Positions 1 through 8,061 of a stretch of 51,841 bases of DNA are shown here, in pieces. Both the position numbers and the translations under genes were made by a program. Origin of the DNA: Planctomycetota bacterium (GTDB lineage: Bacteria; Planctomycetota; UBA1135; UBA2386); contig VGZG01000018.1 in assembly GCA_016872675.1 (NCBI GenBank), positions 1-51,841 of the forward strand, in the 5' to 3' direction. Each line of letters begins with the position of its first letter. Position 1 is the first letter of the stretch. The notes beneath the pieces were generated by a model. It did not search any database. It was not told where the DNA came from and was given only the letters and a program-made list of their open reading frames with translations.

Positions 1-268
1 CCCCCCGGAACGCAGCCATCGCCGGCCGGCGGGGGCCAACGCAAACGGGCCCGACGCTCTGCTTGCGGGCAACGAACGGCCGCGGTAGCGCGCCTGGGCT
101 GGGGCCCCTTTTCGGAAAGGGTAGCCGCGCAAGACGTGACGAATCCTGAGCTTGCGAGAGGCGTAAGGGGCGGTCCCGACCTTCAGCCATGAGCAACGCG
201 CCCCCGCTCACGCACTGAAATACGTTGCGGACTCAGAGGCGGCGCGGCCGTTGTTTAGGATATGGCCT
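1..268. other. Non-coding left edge
   Basis: I see no convincing gene here. No frame shows the strong third-position GC preference of neighbouring genes together with a recognisable protein, and I see no tRNA fold. The end of the stretch carries an AGGA at 257-260, which serves as the ribosome binding site of the next gene. Confidence 0.5.
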
Positions 269-1405
269 ATGCGCCGACGTCGCCGCACATCGTCAACCAT
301 CCTCGCCGCTGCCTTGATCAGTGCGCCGCTCGCCGCTCAATCGCGCAACACCGTGCTCGTCGGCCCGCCCGCGCTCGGCGCCATCTGCTACGTGCGCCAC
401 GTGCTGCCGACCGGTAGCGTCGGCCATGTCGCCGGCTTTCTGTGGTCGGGGCCGTTCGCCGGCGCGGTGGCGGTGCCGGGGCTGGCGGTCAACGGCGTGT
501 TGCTCGTCGATCCGGCGGCGTTCGTGGCGCTCGGTCTCACGCTGACCAACGGCGTCGACCTGCCGTCGCTCGCGTTGGCCGTGCCGTACTTGCCGAGCGT
601 GCTCGGCAGCCAGCTCGACTGTCAATCGTTCGACCTCGACCTCGCCGGCGTGTTCCAGCTCGCGGGCAACGACGTCACGCTGACGGTAGTCGACGGCCCG
701 AGCGCGACGCTCAACATGGCGCCGATCGCGCCGGGGACGTTCCAGATGGGGTCGCCGACGATCAACAACAGCACGCAACCAGTGCACCAGGTCACGCTGA
801 GCGTCCCGTTCTGGATGGGCAAGTACGAGGTGATGCAGGCGGAGTACCAGTCGGTGTTGGGCAGCAATCCGAGTTACTTCGCCAGCGGGCCGAACGCGCC
901 GCTGCGGCCGGTGGAACAGGTGAGCTGGAACAGCGCCGTTGCTTACTGTCAGGCATTGACGGCCACCGAGCAGGCAGCTGGGCGCGTGCCGGCGGGCTAC
1001 CAGTACCGTCTGCCGACGGAAGCCGAGTGGGAGTACTGCTGCCGCGCTGGCACGACGACGGAGTGGAACACGGGCACGAGTCTGAGCACGAGCCAAGCGA
1101 ACTTTGGCGGCGTGATCGGCCAGACGACGACGGTCGGCAGCTACGCGCCGAACGCGTTCGGCCTGCACGATATGCACGGCAATGTGCGGGAGTGGTGTCT
1201 CGACTCCTACGCGCTGTACGCGCCCGGCCCAGTCACAGATCCGTTTGTGACCGGCGGCCCGTACCGGGTCTTTCGAGGCGGGAGTTGGCACACCTACAGC
1301 ACGGCGCCCGTCTGCCGCTCGGCCAGCCGTCACTACTTCACGCCCGGCTACGCGGACAGCAACCTCGGGTTCCGGATCGTGCTCGCCCCAGTTCTCGTGC
1401 CATGA
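269..1405 (+). CDS. Exported SUMF1/FGE-fold protein, probably non-catalytic
   Basis: The 378-residue protein begins with an Arg-rich n-region and a hydrophobic signal peptide ending near Ala-Gln. A beta-rich N-terminal region of about 120 residues that I do not recognise follows. From about residue 145 to the end it has the formylglycine-generating-enzyme (SUMF1) fold: FQMGS, the YRLPTEAEWEYCCRAG box, the GLHDMHGNVREWC box, RGGSW and a terminal NLGFR. True aerobic FGEs need a Cys pair just after the GGS(W/Y) motif. Here the aligned positions are Thr and Pro, so oxidation of sulfatase cysteines is unlikely, and a structural or ligand-binding role is more plausible. I preferred the ATG at 269 to a TTG at 251 because AGGA lies 8 nt upstream and the signal peptide then starts properly. 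It stands alone on this strand. Confidence 0.85.
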   Translation: MRRRRRTSSTILAAALISAPLAAQSRNTVLVGPPALGAICYVRHVLPTGSVGHVAGFLWSGPFAGAVAVPGLAVNGVLLVDPAAFVALGLTLTNGVDLPSLALAVPYLPSVLGSQLDCQSFDLDLAGVFQLAGNDVTLTVVDGPSATLNMAPIAPGTFQMGSPTINNSTQPVHQVTLSVPFWMGKYEVMQAEYQSVLGSNPSYFASGPNAPLRPVEQVSWNSAVAYCQALTATEQAAGRVPAGYQYRLPTEAEWEYCCRAGTTTEWNTGTSLSTSQANFGGVIGQTTTVGSYAPNAFGLHDMHGNVREWCLDSYALYAPGPVTDPFVTGGPYRVFRGGSWHTYSTAPVCRSASRHYFTPGYADSNLGFRIVLAPVLVP

Positions 1406-1611
1406 AGGCGCAACCTGATGAAGAGCCCCAGTGCGACCCTCGGTGGGCAAGCAGCGGTGGCGATCGCGTGCGCGGCAGGGTTCCTGCGGCACCTGGCGCC
1501 CTGGCCTGACGGCGACGACGTCGTCGTGGCGTCTGCTGGCGCCTTGGCTGCCGTGGTCTGGTTCTTCGGCATCGGCCTCACGCGCTACCTGGTGACAGCC
1601 CCCGCAACTGA

Positions 1612-3447
1612 CTACTTCTTCTTCAAGCTCTCGACAAACGCCATGATACGCAAGATCTCATCCCGCGTATACCGCGCCCCGAGCGGCTGCATCGCGCCCG
1701 TCCCGCCACCATAAATCACCTCGAACATCCCCACATCCGTCACAACCCGCGGATACGTCACCTGCGCATCCACGAGACTCGACCCGATGCGCCCCGTCCC
1801 ATCCGCGAGATGGCACGCCGCGCAACACTGATCGTAGAGCACGCGCCCCGCAGCAATCCCCTCCAGATCGCCGACATACGGGTTCTTGCCGGTCTTCTGG
1901 AACTCGATCGCCTTCACCGAGGCGGTCTCGTTGGGGTACATATCCATCTTCAACGGCGTGTTCGTCAGCGCGTGCAAGAACACCGGATCGCCCGAAGCCG
2001 GCGACGTCATCTGCGATACCAGCTGCTTGGTGAGCGCCGTCTCCTGACCGGGTTTCACCTCCGCCGCCGGCACGATGCGCCACAGCGCTCCCGGCGGATT
2101 GCCGGTGGCGCCGCGGTCCGCGGTGTAGAAGCAACTGCAATTCACGGCGTACACATAGCCATCCTCACCGACGCCACCGGCGGTGAATTGCAGGTTGGTG
2201 TGCAGCAACTCGTGGATGACCCACTTCGCACCATCCCAGCCCACACCGAACAGACGCCCCGAGCACCAATCCCCCACCAGATACACGCCGTTCATCCCGC
2301 CATAATTCGCTACGCCGAGGCCTTGCACGGAGCAGCCGTGGCCTTCCTTCAACGGCGCCGCCCCCGGATAGGGCACCTCGTGCGGATACTCAGCGACTGG
2401 CAACGCACCAAACGTTGAGCCTGCGTCGGTAGCGCCGGTCACCGGGTGAAGGTTCGACGCCTCCATCTTGTTCCAGCCGAAGTTCTCGCCGCCCTTGCTG
2501 CCGGCCGGTGACCAGTGGACCTCCTCCCAGTGGTTCTGGCCGACGTCGGCGATGAACAGCGCGCCGGTCTTGCCGTCGAACGAGAACTCATAGGGGTTGC
2601 GCAGGCCGTATTGCCAGATCTCCGGCCGAGCTCGCGTCTTGATCTGGGCGAAGTCGAACTCGCTGATGCCGAACAACTGCATCAGCCGCTCGTCGGCGGC
2701 GTGGGCGAACGGGTTGGTCGGCGGAATGTGGTAGGGAACCCGGTCGTTTTTCTCGGTGTTGACATCGATGCGCAACATCTTGCCGAGCAGCAGGCTGAGG
2801 TCTTGGCCGGACTCGAAGGGATCGCCTTCCCAACCACCGTCCCCGGACCCGATGTACAGATAGCCATCCGGTCCGAACTCGATCTGACCACCATTGTGGT
2901 TGTAGTACGGCTGCTCGATGCGCATCAGCACCTTGGCGGTCTGATTGGTGCGCTCGGCGGTCATCACATTCGGGCTCTTGGGGTCAACTTGGAACCGAAC
3001 GATCAGGCCGTCCCCGTTGAACGGCAGCGACGCATAGTGAACGTAGAAGTACCCGTTCCGTCGAAACTGCGGGTGGAAGGCCAACGAGTACAGACCCTGT
3101 TCGACGAACCCCGTCTGCACATCCGTTCCCAGCGGGTTGATCTTGGTCAAGTCGAGGAACGGCTCCGGGCTGACGGCGCCGTTCTTGTCCACGACCCTGA
3201 CGCGCCCCACGCGCTCGACGACGAAGATGCGGCCAGTCCCGTCGTTGGCCGCAGCGACGTTGGTCGGATCGTTAAAGCCCTCGGCAACCTTCACCAGCGC
3301 CAGTTTGGGGTTGCCCGGCAGCATGACGCCGGGGGTGGGTCGAGCCACCTGATCACGGTTTGCAGGCGGGCTCTGCAGGCGCACTGGCGCCAGCAGAAGC
3401 GCACTGGCGACCAACGACCAGAACAGCGGCGGAGACGAGAGGCGCAT
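1612..3447 (-). CDS. PQQ-dependent sugar dehydrogenase fused to cytochrome c
   Basis: This 611-residue exported protein has a signal peptide (residues 1-26). A six-bladed glucose/sorbosone-dehydrogenase propeller covers about residues 40-470, with typical segments such as FVVERVGRVRVVD, LYSLAFHPQF and YIGSGDGG. A C-terminal c-type cytochrome domain has the haem motif CAACH at residues 542-546 and a likely Met ligand at 586 (GAMQPLG). The family oxidises aldoses or related polyols with PQQ in the periplasm. The fused cytochrome would take the electrons directly, which makes this a self-contained dehydrogenase feeding the respiratory chain. The reading frame stays open another 92 codons upstream, but that extension is Arg/Ala-rich and overlaps the divergent gene's promoter. 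The ATG at 3447 starts the signal peptide. Confidence 0.9.
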   Translation of the reverse strand: MRLSSPPLFWSLVASALLLAPVRLQSPPANRDQVARPTPGVMLPGNPKLALVKVAEGFNDPTNVAAANDGTGRIFVVERVGRVRVVDKNGAVSPEPFLDLTKINPLGTDVQTGFVEQGLYSLAFHPQFRRNGYFYVHYASLPFNGDGLIVRFQVDPKSPNVMTAERTNQTAKVLMRIEQPYYNHNGGQIEFGPDGYLYIGSGDGGWEGDPFESGQDLSLLLGKMLRIDVNTEKNDRVPYHIPPTNPFAHAADERLMQLFGISEFDFAQIKTRARPEIWQYGLRNPYEFSFDGKTGALFIADVGQNHWEEVHWSPAGSKGGENFGWNKMEASNLHPVTGATDAGSTFGALPVAEYPHEVPYPGAAPLKEGHGCSVQGLGVANYGGMNGVYLVGDWCSGRLFGVGWDGAKWVIHELLHTNLQFTAGGVGEDGYVYAVNCSCFYTADRGATGNPPGALWRIVPAAEVKPGQETALTKQLVSQMTSPASGDPVFLHALTNTPLKMDMYPNETASVKAIEFQKTGKNPYVGDLEGIAAGRVLYDQCCAACHLADGTGRIGSSLVDAQVTYPRVVTDVGMFEVIYGGGTGAMQPLGARYTRDEILRIMAFVESLKKK

Positions 3448-3630
3448 GCCGACGCTGTACCACAATGCGGGCGGCGCCCGCAACCCAATCAGCCGCGGCC
3501 GGCGAGCGGCTGCTGCGCGAGGCGCTGCGGGCGCGCGGCCACACGGCGACGGGGCCGGTGACGGCGCCAGCGTTCGCGCGGCGGGAAGGCGGCGCGCGCC
3601 GCGCGCGCTGACGCTGCCGCGCGCGTCCGC

Positions 3631-3636
3631 TATCGT
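3631..3636 (+). promoter_or_regulatory. -10-like hexamer TATCGT, leaderless geometry
   Basis: TATCGT ends 6 nt before the ATG at 3643. Because transcription normally starts 6-7 nt after a -10 element, the mRNA should start at or next to the start codon. There is no Shine-Dalgarno sequence. Confidence 0.5.
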
Positions 3637-3642
3637 CGCGCC

Positions 3643-4857
3643 ATGCCGCTGCCGTCGCTGCCGACGCCGTCCGAACACGCGCGCCACTGGGACCTCGACC
3701 CGACGGTCGTGTTCCTCAACCACGGCAGCTTCGGCGCCTGCCCGCGCGTCGTGCTACAGCGGCAGCGGGAACTGCGCGCCGAGATGGAGCGCGAGCCGGT
3801 CCGCTTCATGCATCGCGAGCTGGATGGCCGGCTCGACGTCGCGCGCGCGGCGCTGGCGGCGTTCGTCGGCAGCGATCCGGACGATCTTGCGTTCGTGGCG
3901 AACGCGACGACCGGCGTGAACACCGTGCTGCGGTCGCTGGCATTCGCGCCCGGCGACGAGCTGCTGACCACCGACCACGAGTACAACGCCTGCCGCAACG
4001 CGCTCGACTTCGTCGCCGCGCGCAGCGGCGCCAAGGTCGTCGTCGCGTCGATCCCGTTCCCGCTGCAGTCCGAGCTGCAAACAATTGACGCCGTGCTCGC
4101 CAAGGTGACGGCGAAGACCAAGCTGCTGCTCATCGACCACGTCACCAGCTCCACCGGCCTTGTGTTGCCGATCGCACCGATCGTCGCGGCGCTGCGCGCG
4201 CGCGGCGTCGAGACGCTGGTCGACGGCGCGCATGCGCCCGGCATGCTACCGCTCGACCTGCGAGCGCTGGGCGCTGCGTACTACGCCGGCAACCTGCACA
4301 AGTGGCTGTGCACGCCCAAGGGCTCGGCGCTGCTCTACGTGCGGCGCGATCGGCAAGCGGACATCCGGCCGCTGGCGATCAGCCACGGCGCCAACAGCGC
4401 GCGCACCGATCGATCGCGGTTTCGGCTGGAGTTCGACTTCGCTGGCACTGACGACTTCACGCCGTTCTTGTGCGTGCCGACAGCGCTCGAGTTCCTGGGC
4501 GGGCTGCTGCCGGGCGGCGTGCCGGCGCTGATGCAGCACAATCGCGCGATGGCGCTGCGCGCGCGCGCGCTGCTGTGCGCGGCGGTCGGCAGCGCGCCGG
4601 CGGCGCCCGAGTCGATGATCGCCGGACTGGCGTCGGTAGCGCTGCCGGCGAGCGCCGCGCCGGTCGTGCCGCCGCTCGGCTTGGATCCGCTGCAGGTGCG
4701 CCTGTACGAGGACTGGCGGATCGAGGTGCCGGTGATGCGGTGGACGCAACCGGCGGTGCGGGCGCTGCGGGTGTCGCCGCAGGCGTACCACTCGGAGGCG
4801 CAGTACCGGTATCTGGCGACGGCGTTGGGCGCGCTGGCGACGGCACGCGTGGGATGA
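3643..4857 (+). CDS. PLP-dependent class V aminotransferase, isopenicillin-N epimerase-like
   Basis: The 404-residue protein is a fold-type I PLP enzyme of the isopenicillin-N epimerase / EgtE-like branch. Evidence is the N-terminal FLNHGSFGACP motif (residues 24-34), NATTGVN (87-93), the aspartate of VDGAHAPG (Asp194) that contacts the PLP ring nitrogen, and NLHKWL with the Schiff-base lysine Lys220. Length is normal for the family. Substrates in this branch differ widely (epimerisation, C-S lyase, desulfurase), and nothing nearby fixes the substrate. It is transcribed alone, divergently from the dehydrogenase-cytochrome gene, from a -10-like element directly before the start codon. Confidence 0.85.
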   Translation: MPLPSLPTPSEHARHWDLDPTVVFLNHGSFGACPRVVLQRQRELRAEMEREPVRFMHRELDGRLDVARAALAAFVGSDPDDLAFVANATTGVNTVLRSLAFAPGDELLTTDHEYNACRNALDFVAARSGAKVVVASIPFPLQSELQTIDAVLAKVTAKTKLLLIDHVTSSTGLVLPIAPIVAALRARGVETLVDGAHAPGMLPLDLRALGAAYYAGNLHKWLCTPKGSALLYVRRDRQADIRPLAISHGANSARTDRSRFRLEFDFAGTDDFTPFLCVPTALEFLGGLLPGGVPALMQHNRAMALRARALLCAAVGSAPAAPESMIAGLASVALPASAAPVVPPLGLDPLQVRLYEDWRIEVPVMRWTQPAVRALRVSPQAYHSEAQYRYLATALGALATARVG

Positions 4858-5052
4858 AGGGGGCGGCGCGAGGGCGCGCGTCTCGGAGCGAAGGGGGAGA
4901 GGAACGCCATCGCGGCGGCGAGCGGGACTCGGTGGCGCGGCGTGGACAGAGGGCCAGCGCTGGCGCGAACGCTGGGCGCTGACAACGAAAGGCCGAGGCG
5001 GCGGGAGGCGCTGCGCCGTCGCGCATGTACGAGCTGCCGCAGCGCGCGGCGC

Positions 5053-5256
5053 TCAACGACGCCTGGCCGCGCCGTTCGCCGGCAGCGCCAACCAAATGAC
5101 GCTCGCCAAGCTGCTCAATCCCACCAAGCCATAGATCGCTCGCCAAACGACTTGAGTGACAGGATCGAGCGGCTCAAACGTCGCCAGGAAGCCGAATCCG
5201 CAGAACCCCGCCACGGCAATCAAAGCAACCACGGCCATCGCGCGAAGTACCGTCAC
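5053..5256 (-). CDS. Small two-helix membrane protein, coupled to the selenoprotein
   Basis: A 67-residue protein begins at a GTG that overlaps the stop codon of the preceding AhpD-like gene (GTGA, 4 nt), so its translation should be coupled to that gene. It has two hydrophobic helices, about residues 5-28 and 38-58, separated by a short acidic loop, and ends in a basic tail (AARRR). This suggests an inner-membrane hairpin with both ends in the cytoplasm. I recognise no family. Shared transcription and translation suggest it works with the AhpD-like redox protein, but that is an inference from position only. Confidence 0.6.
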   Translation of the reverse strand: MTVLRAMAVVALIAVAGFCGFGFLATFEPLDPVTQVVWRAIYGLVGLSSLASVIWLALPANGAARRR

Positions 5257-5834
5257 CCGCCTTCGCCCCACGCCCGCACGAACGTCTCCGGCTCGACGCC
5301 GAGCGCGTCGGCGATGCGGTTGATGTAGTTGAAGTAACCGACGACCTGGGCCGCGTCGTGGATCGCCGTGTCGTCGAGGCCGACCGCCCGCAGCCCGTCG
5401 ACGTCGATCTGGCTCATCGACGCCGGCTCGTGGGTCAGCTTGTCGGCGAAGGCGCACAGCGCGCGATCGACCTCGGGCAACGGTGCGGTGCGCCAGTCGC
5501 GCGCGGCCGCCTCGACCCAGGCATCGCGCTCGCTATCGCCTTGCAGATGGTCGACCTCGGCACGGAGGTCGTGGGCGTGGCTGCGCCGTCAATAGACGCA
5601 GCCGTTCTCGTGGCTGACGACGACGGCGAGAAATTCGCGCTGCCGCCGGCTCAGCGGCGACTCGCCATACATGACGGCGCGGTAGAGCTGCATCGACGCG
5701 CGCAGCACGGCCGGGTTCGGCGTCATGATGCGCACGATGTTCCAGACGCGGCCGGCGCGCTTCCTCGACGCGTCGAGTTCGCGCGCGGCGTCGCCCTCGG
5801 CCTCGTCATCGGACAGTTGGCGAATGTAGGCCAT
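5253..5834 (-). CDS. AhpD-like peroxidase-related selenoprotein (Sec82 encoded by TGA)
   Basis: Read through one in-frame TGA (5591-5589), this is a normal-length 193-residue member of the carboxymuconolactone decarboxylase/AhpD superfamily, peroxidase-related branch. The N-terminal half runs to the motif NGCVY (Cys79). The TGA is codon 82, and the same frame continues as RRSHAHDL through to the helix pair ending GVEPETFVRAWGEGG. The family active site is Cys-x-x-Cys-x-x-x-His, and here it reads Cys79-x-x-Sec82-x-x-x-His86, so the TGA falls exactly on the redox cysteine. A perfect 7-bp hairpin follows at SECIS distance. The protein would be a cytosolic thiol/selenol peroxidase or disulfide reductase. 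The start at ATG 5834 follows a TATACT element by 7 nt. A pseudogene with one nonsense mutation is the alternative, but motif position, hairpin and intact downstream frame argue against it. No sel genes lie in the window. Confidence 0.82.
5552..5571 (-). promoter_or_regulatory. Candidate bacterial SECIS hairpin for the AhpD-like gene
   Basis: In the mRNA, CGACCUC pairs perfectly with GAGGUCG around the six-base loop CGUGCC. Counting the U of UGA as 1, the stem spans 21-40 and the loop G is base 29. Bacterial SECIS elements bound by SelB lie just downstream of UGA within the coding sequence and need a G (followed by U in E. coli fdhF) at the start of the apical loop. This hairpin meets both requirements. 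Confidence 0.7.
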
Positions 5835-5841
5835 GGGCGAG

Positions 5842-5847
5842 AGTATA
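5842..5847 (-). promoter_or_regulatory. -10-like hexamer TATACT of the AhpD-like selenoprotein gene
   Basis: TATACT matches the -10 consensus at 5 of 6 positions and ends 7 nt before the ATG at 5834, which places the transcript start at the start codon. I see no good -35 and no Shine-Dalgarno sequence. Confidence 0.6.
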
Positions 5848-6049
5848 CCACGCCGCGAGCCGCGCTCGTGCGGCGCCATGCCGGCCTCTGTGCACCGTTC
5901 GGCCTGCCGGCCACGCAGCGGCCCATCGGTGCGGCGCTGCTGTTCTTCGCCTGCGACGCGATGCTGACGATTCTGCTGGCGTCGCCGCGGTTCTTCCTGT
6001 TCGAACAGCCGCTGCTGCGCTGCAAGCGCCGTTTCGAACGCTGACGCGA

Positions 6050-7234
6050 ATGCTGACCATCATTCACGACAACCCGGTACGCGCGCTGGGCGACCTGGTC
6101 GAGATCGATCGCAAGTTCCTCGACGGCATGGCGACGTTCGTGCCTGCGGTCGGCGTACCAGTGACCAGCACGCATCCGCTGCGGCGCGGCGCCGCGGCGA
6201 TCGACGTATTGCAGGTGCCGGCCGCGAGCCTGCCGTTCCGCCTGGTTGCGCTCGATACCGAGGAACGCGGCGGTTACTCGGCAGCGGGCCGCGCTCAGCT
6301 CGCGGAGCTGGTGGCCAAGAGCCGCCTCGTCACTGGCAGCTACATCGGCGGTGGGTTCGCCGCGGCGCAGCGCCACGGAGTGCCCTACGTGATGGCGCTC
6401 GAGTATGACCTCGGCACCCAGGTGACCGTGACCCGACTTGGCGTCGGCGATCCGTTGCGCCGGTTGGCGCGAACCGTGCGCTGTGTCGCCGACTACGTGC
6501 GCCGTCAAATTCCGCAGATGCGGCGGGCGGCGGCGATCCACTGCAACGGTTTCCCGATCTACGACGCGGCGCGGCGCTGGAACGCCCAGTGCATGCTCTA
6601 CCTCGACTCGCGCATGCGGCGCGACATGGTGATCGAGGCGACTCCTCTGCAGGAACGGTTGCGCTCGCTGCCGGGGCGCCGCGCGCGGGTGCTCTACTCG
6701 GGCCGCTACGAGGCAATGAAGGGCGCCCTCGACTTCGTCCAGGTGGCGATCCACTGCGTGCGCGACGGCGTGTCGGCGGACTTCCTGTGCCACGGCCAGG
6801 GCGCCCAGGGTGAGGCGATGCGCGCGGCGGTCGCTGCCGCAGGGGTCGCCGACCGGGTGCAGGTGCGGGACGCGGTGCCGTTCCCCGAACTGGTCGCCAT
6901 CGCCCGGACCTGCGATCTGTTTGTTGCCTGCCACGTGCAGAGTGATCCGTCCTGCTCGTATCTCGAGGCCATGGGCGCGGGGCTTCCTGTGCTCGGGTAC
7001 GGCAATCGTATGTGGCGTCGCATGGCCGCTGAGTCGGCGGCCGGTAACCAGGTGCCAGTGCACGACCAGGCGGCCCTGGCGGCGGCGATTGCGGCCCTGC
7101 TGCGCGAGCCGCAGCGGCTCATCGAGTGGTCGAACCGCGCCCGCGCCTACGCCCTGCAGCACTGCTTCGAGCAGGAGTTCTCCCTCCGCACAGCCGGCAT
7201 CCGGGCCGCCTATGCTGCCGCTCCAGCGCGTTGA
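6050..7234 (+). CDS. GT-B glycosyltransferase, group 1 / GT4-like
   Basis: A 394-residue soluble protein. The C-terminal half has the glycosyltransferase group 1 pattern: VLYSGRYEAMKG, a D-F-L-C-H-G-Q-G strand, VQVRDAVPFPELVAIARTCDLFV, and the donor-binding SCSYLEAMGAGLPVLGYG segment. The N-terminal half (IHDNPVRALGDL onward) is the more variable acceptor domain. It would transfer a sugar from a nucleotide-sugar donor to a glycan or small acceptor in the cytoplasm. No glycan cluster surrounds it, so the acceptor is unknown. The upstream 215-bp gap separates it from the divergent selenoprotein gene, and no obvious promoter hexamer or Shine-Dalgarno sequence precedes ATG 6050. Confidence 0.8.
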   Translation: MLTIIHDNPVRALGDLVEIDRKFLDGMATFVPAVGVPVTSTHPLRRGAAAIDVLQVPAASLPFRLVALDTEERGGYSAAGRAQLAELVAKSRLVTGSYIGGGFAAAQRHGVPYVMALEYDLGTQVTVTRLGVGDPLRRLARTVRCVADYVRRQIPQMRRAAAIHCNGFPIYDAARRWNAQCMLYLDSRMRRDMVIEATPLQERLRSLPGRRARVLYSGRYEAMKGALDFVQVAIHCVRDGVSADFLCHGQGAQGEAMRAAVAAAGVADRVQVRDAVPFPELVAIARTCDLFVACHVQSDPSCSYLEAMGAGLPVLGYGNRMWRRMAAESAAGNQVPVHDQAALAAAIAALLREPQRLIEWSNRARAYALQHCFEQEFSLRTAGIRAAYAAAPAR

Positions 7235-7449
7235 ACCGCAGTCCGGCCGCGGTGAGCGGACAACGTGAGCGAGCGCGACCGGTAGCATGCGCCTCCTCGC
7301 CGCTGCGGTGGCCGCCGCGGATGCCCGGCCGGTGGTGCGCGCCGCCGACGCGGTGCAGCGGGAACTCGGCGGGCGGTGAGCAGCCGCGGCTGCGCTGACC
7401 ACCCGGGCGCGACGCAACGCCGCGCAAGAGGCCGCTACCACACCCCCAC

Positions 7450-8061
7450 TCACCCCACCACCACCCCCGCGCGCTCCCGCACCATCCCCGCAAACCGCGC
7501 CACCACCGGATGCACGCCGTGCTGCAACTCCGGATGGAACCCCGCCGCGAGGATCACGCCCTTCTGCACCAGCGCCGGATCGCCGTCGCGCCACGCCAGC
7601 ACCTCACACCCTTCCCCCACCGCCGCGACGCGTGGCGCGCGGATGAACGTGCCAGTCGTGCCCGCCGGCAAGACGTCGCTGCGCAGCGGGAAGGTGCCGG
7701 AGTGGTACTGCCGGCCATAGCCGTTGCGCACCACGGTGATCGGCAGCAGGCCATAGCTGCGCTGGCTCGGGTTCTCGACCGTCTCGGCGAGCAGGATCAT
7801 GCCCGCGCACGTCGCAAACACCGGCACGCCGCTGCGCAGCGCATAGCCGAGCGGGCCCCACAGGCCGTCGACGTCGAGCAGCTTGAGCATCGTCGTGCTC
7901 TCGCCGCCCGGCAGCACGAGGCCGTGCAGCCCGCGCAGGTCGGCCGCCGTGCGCACCTGACGGGTGCGCAGGCCCGCTGCCTGCAGCGCCGCTTCGTGGT
8001 CGGCGAAGTCGCCTTGCAGCGCGAGCACGCCGACGAGCGGCGCGCTCGGCTCAGACACCAC
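7450..8061 (-). CDS. pdxT: Pyridoxal 5'-phosphate synthase glutaminase subunit PdxT
   Basis: The 203-residue class I glutamine amidotransferase hydrolyses glutamine and channels ammonia to PdxS for PLP synthesis. It shows the LPGGESTT oxyanion-strand motif (residues 50-57), the nucleophile Cys85 in ATCAGM, and the His176/Glu178 dyad in FHPEL. It starts at a GTG that overlaps the end of pdxS by 11 nt, consistent with a coupled pdxS-pdxT pair. The segment [11 protein letters not shown] corresponds to the usual RNAFGRQ region. It is the last gene of the operon and faces the glycosyltransferase gene. Confidence 0.95.
   Translation of the reverse strand: MVSEPSAPLVGVLALQGDFADHEAALQAAGLRTRQVRTAADLRGLHGLVLPGGESTTMLKLLDVDGLWGPLGYALRSGVPVFATCAGMILLAETVENPSQRSYGLLPITVVRNGYGRQYHSGTFPLRSDVLPAGTTGTFIRAPRVAAVGEGCEVLAWRDGDPALVQKGVILAAGFHPELQHGVHPVVARFAGMVRERAGVVVG

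Noticed and set aside
269-1405. Naming the SUMF1-fold gene a sulfatase-activating enzyme for the sulfatase at 49888
   Set aside because: The catalytic cysteine positions after GGSW are Thr and Pro.
1418-1714. 98-codon plus-strand frame with a hydrophobic start
   Set aside because: Its second half overlaps the end of the dehydrogenase gene on the other strand, it has no family resemblance, and a chance frame is likely at this GC content.
5253-5834. Reading the two halves at 5589 as separate genes or a pseudogene
   Set aside because: The downstream half has no start codon or family match alone. The frame is unbroken apart from one TGA that falls on the family's redox cysteine, and a SECIS-like hairpin follows.
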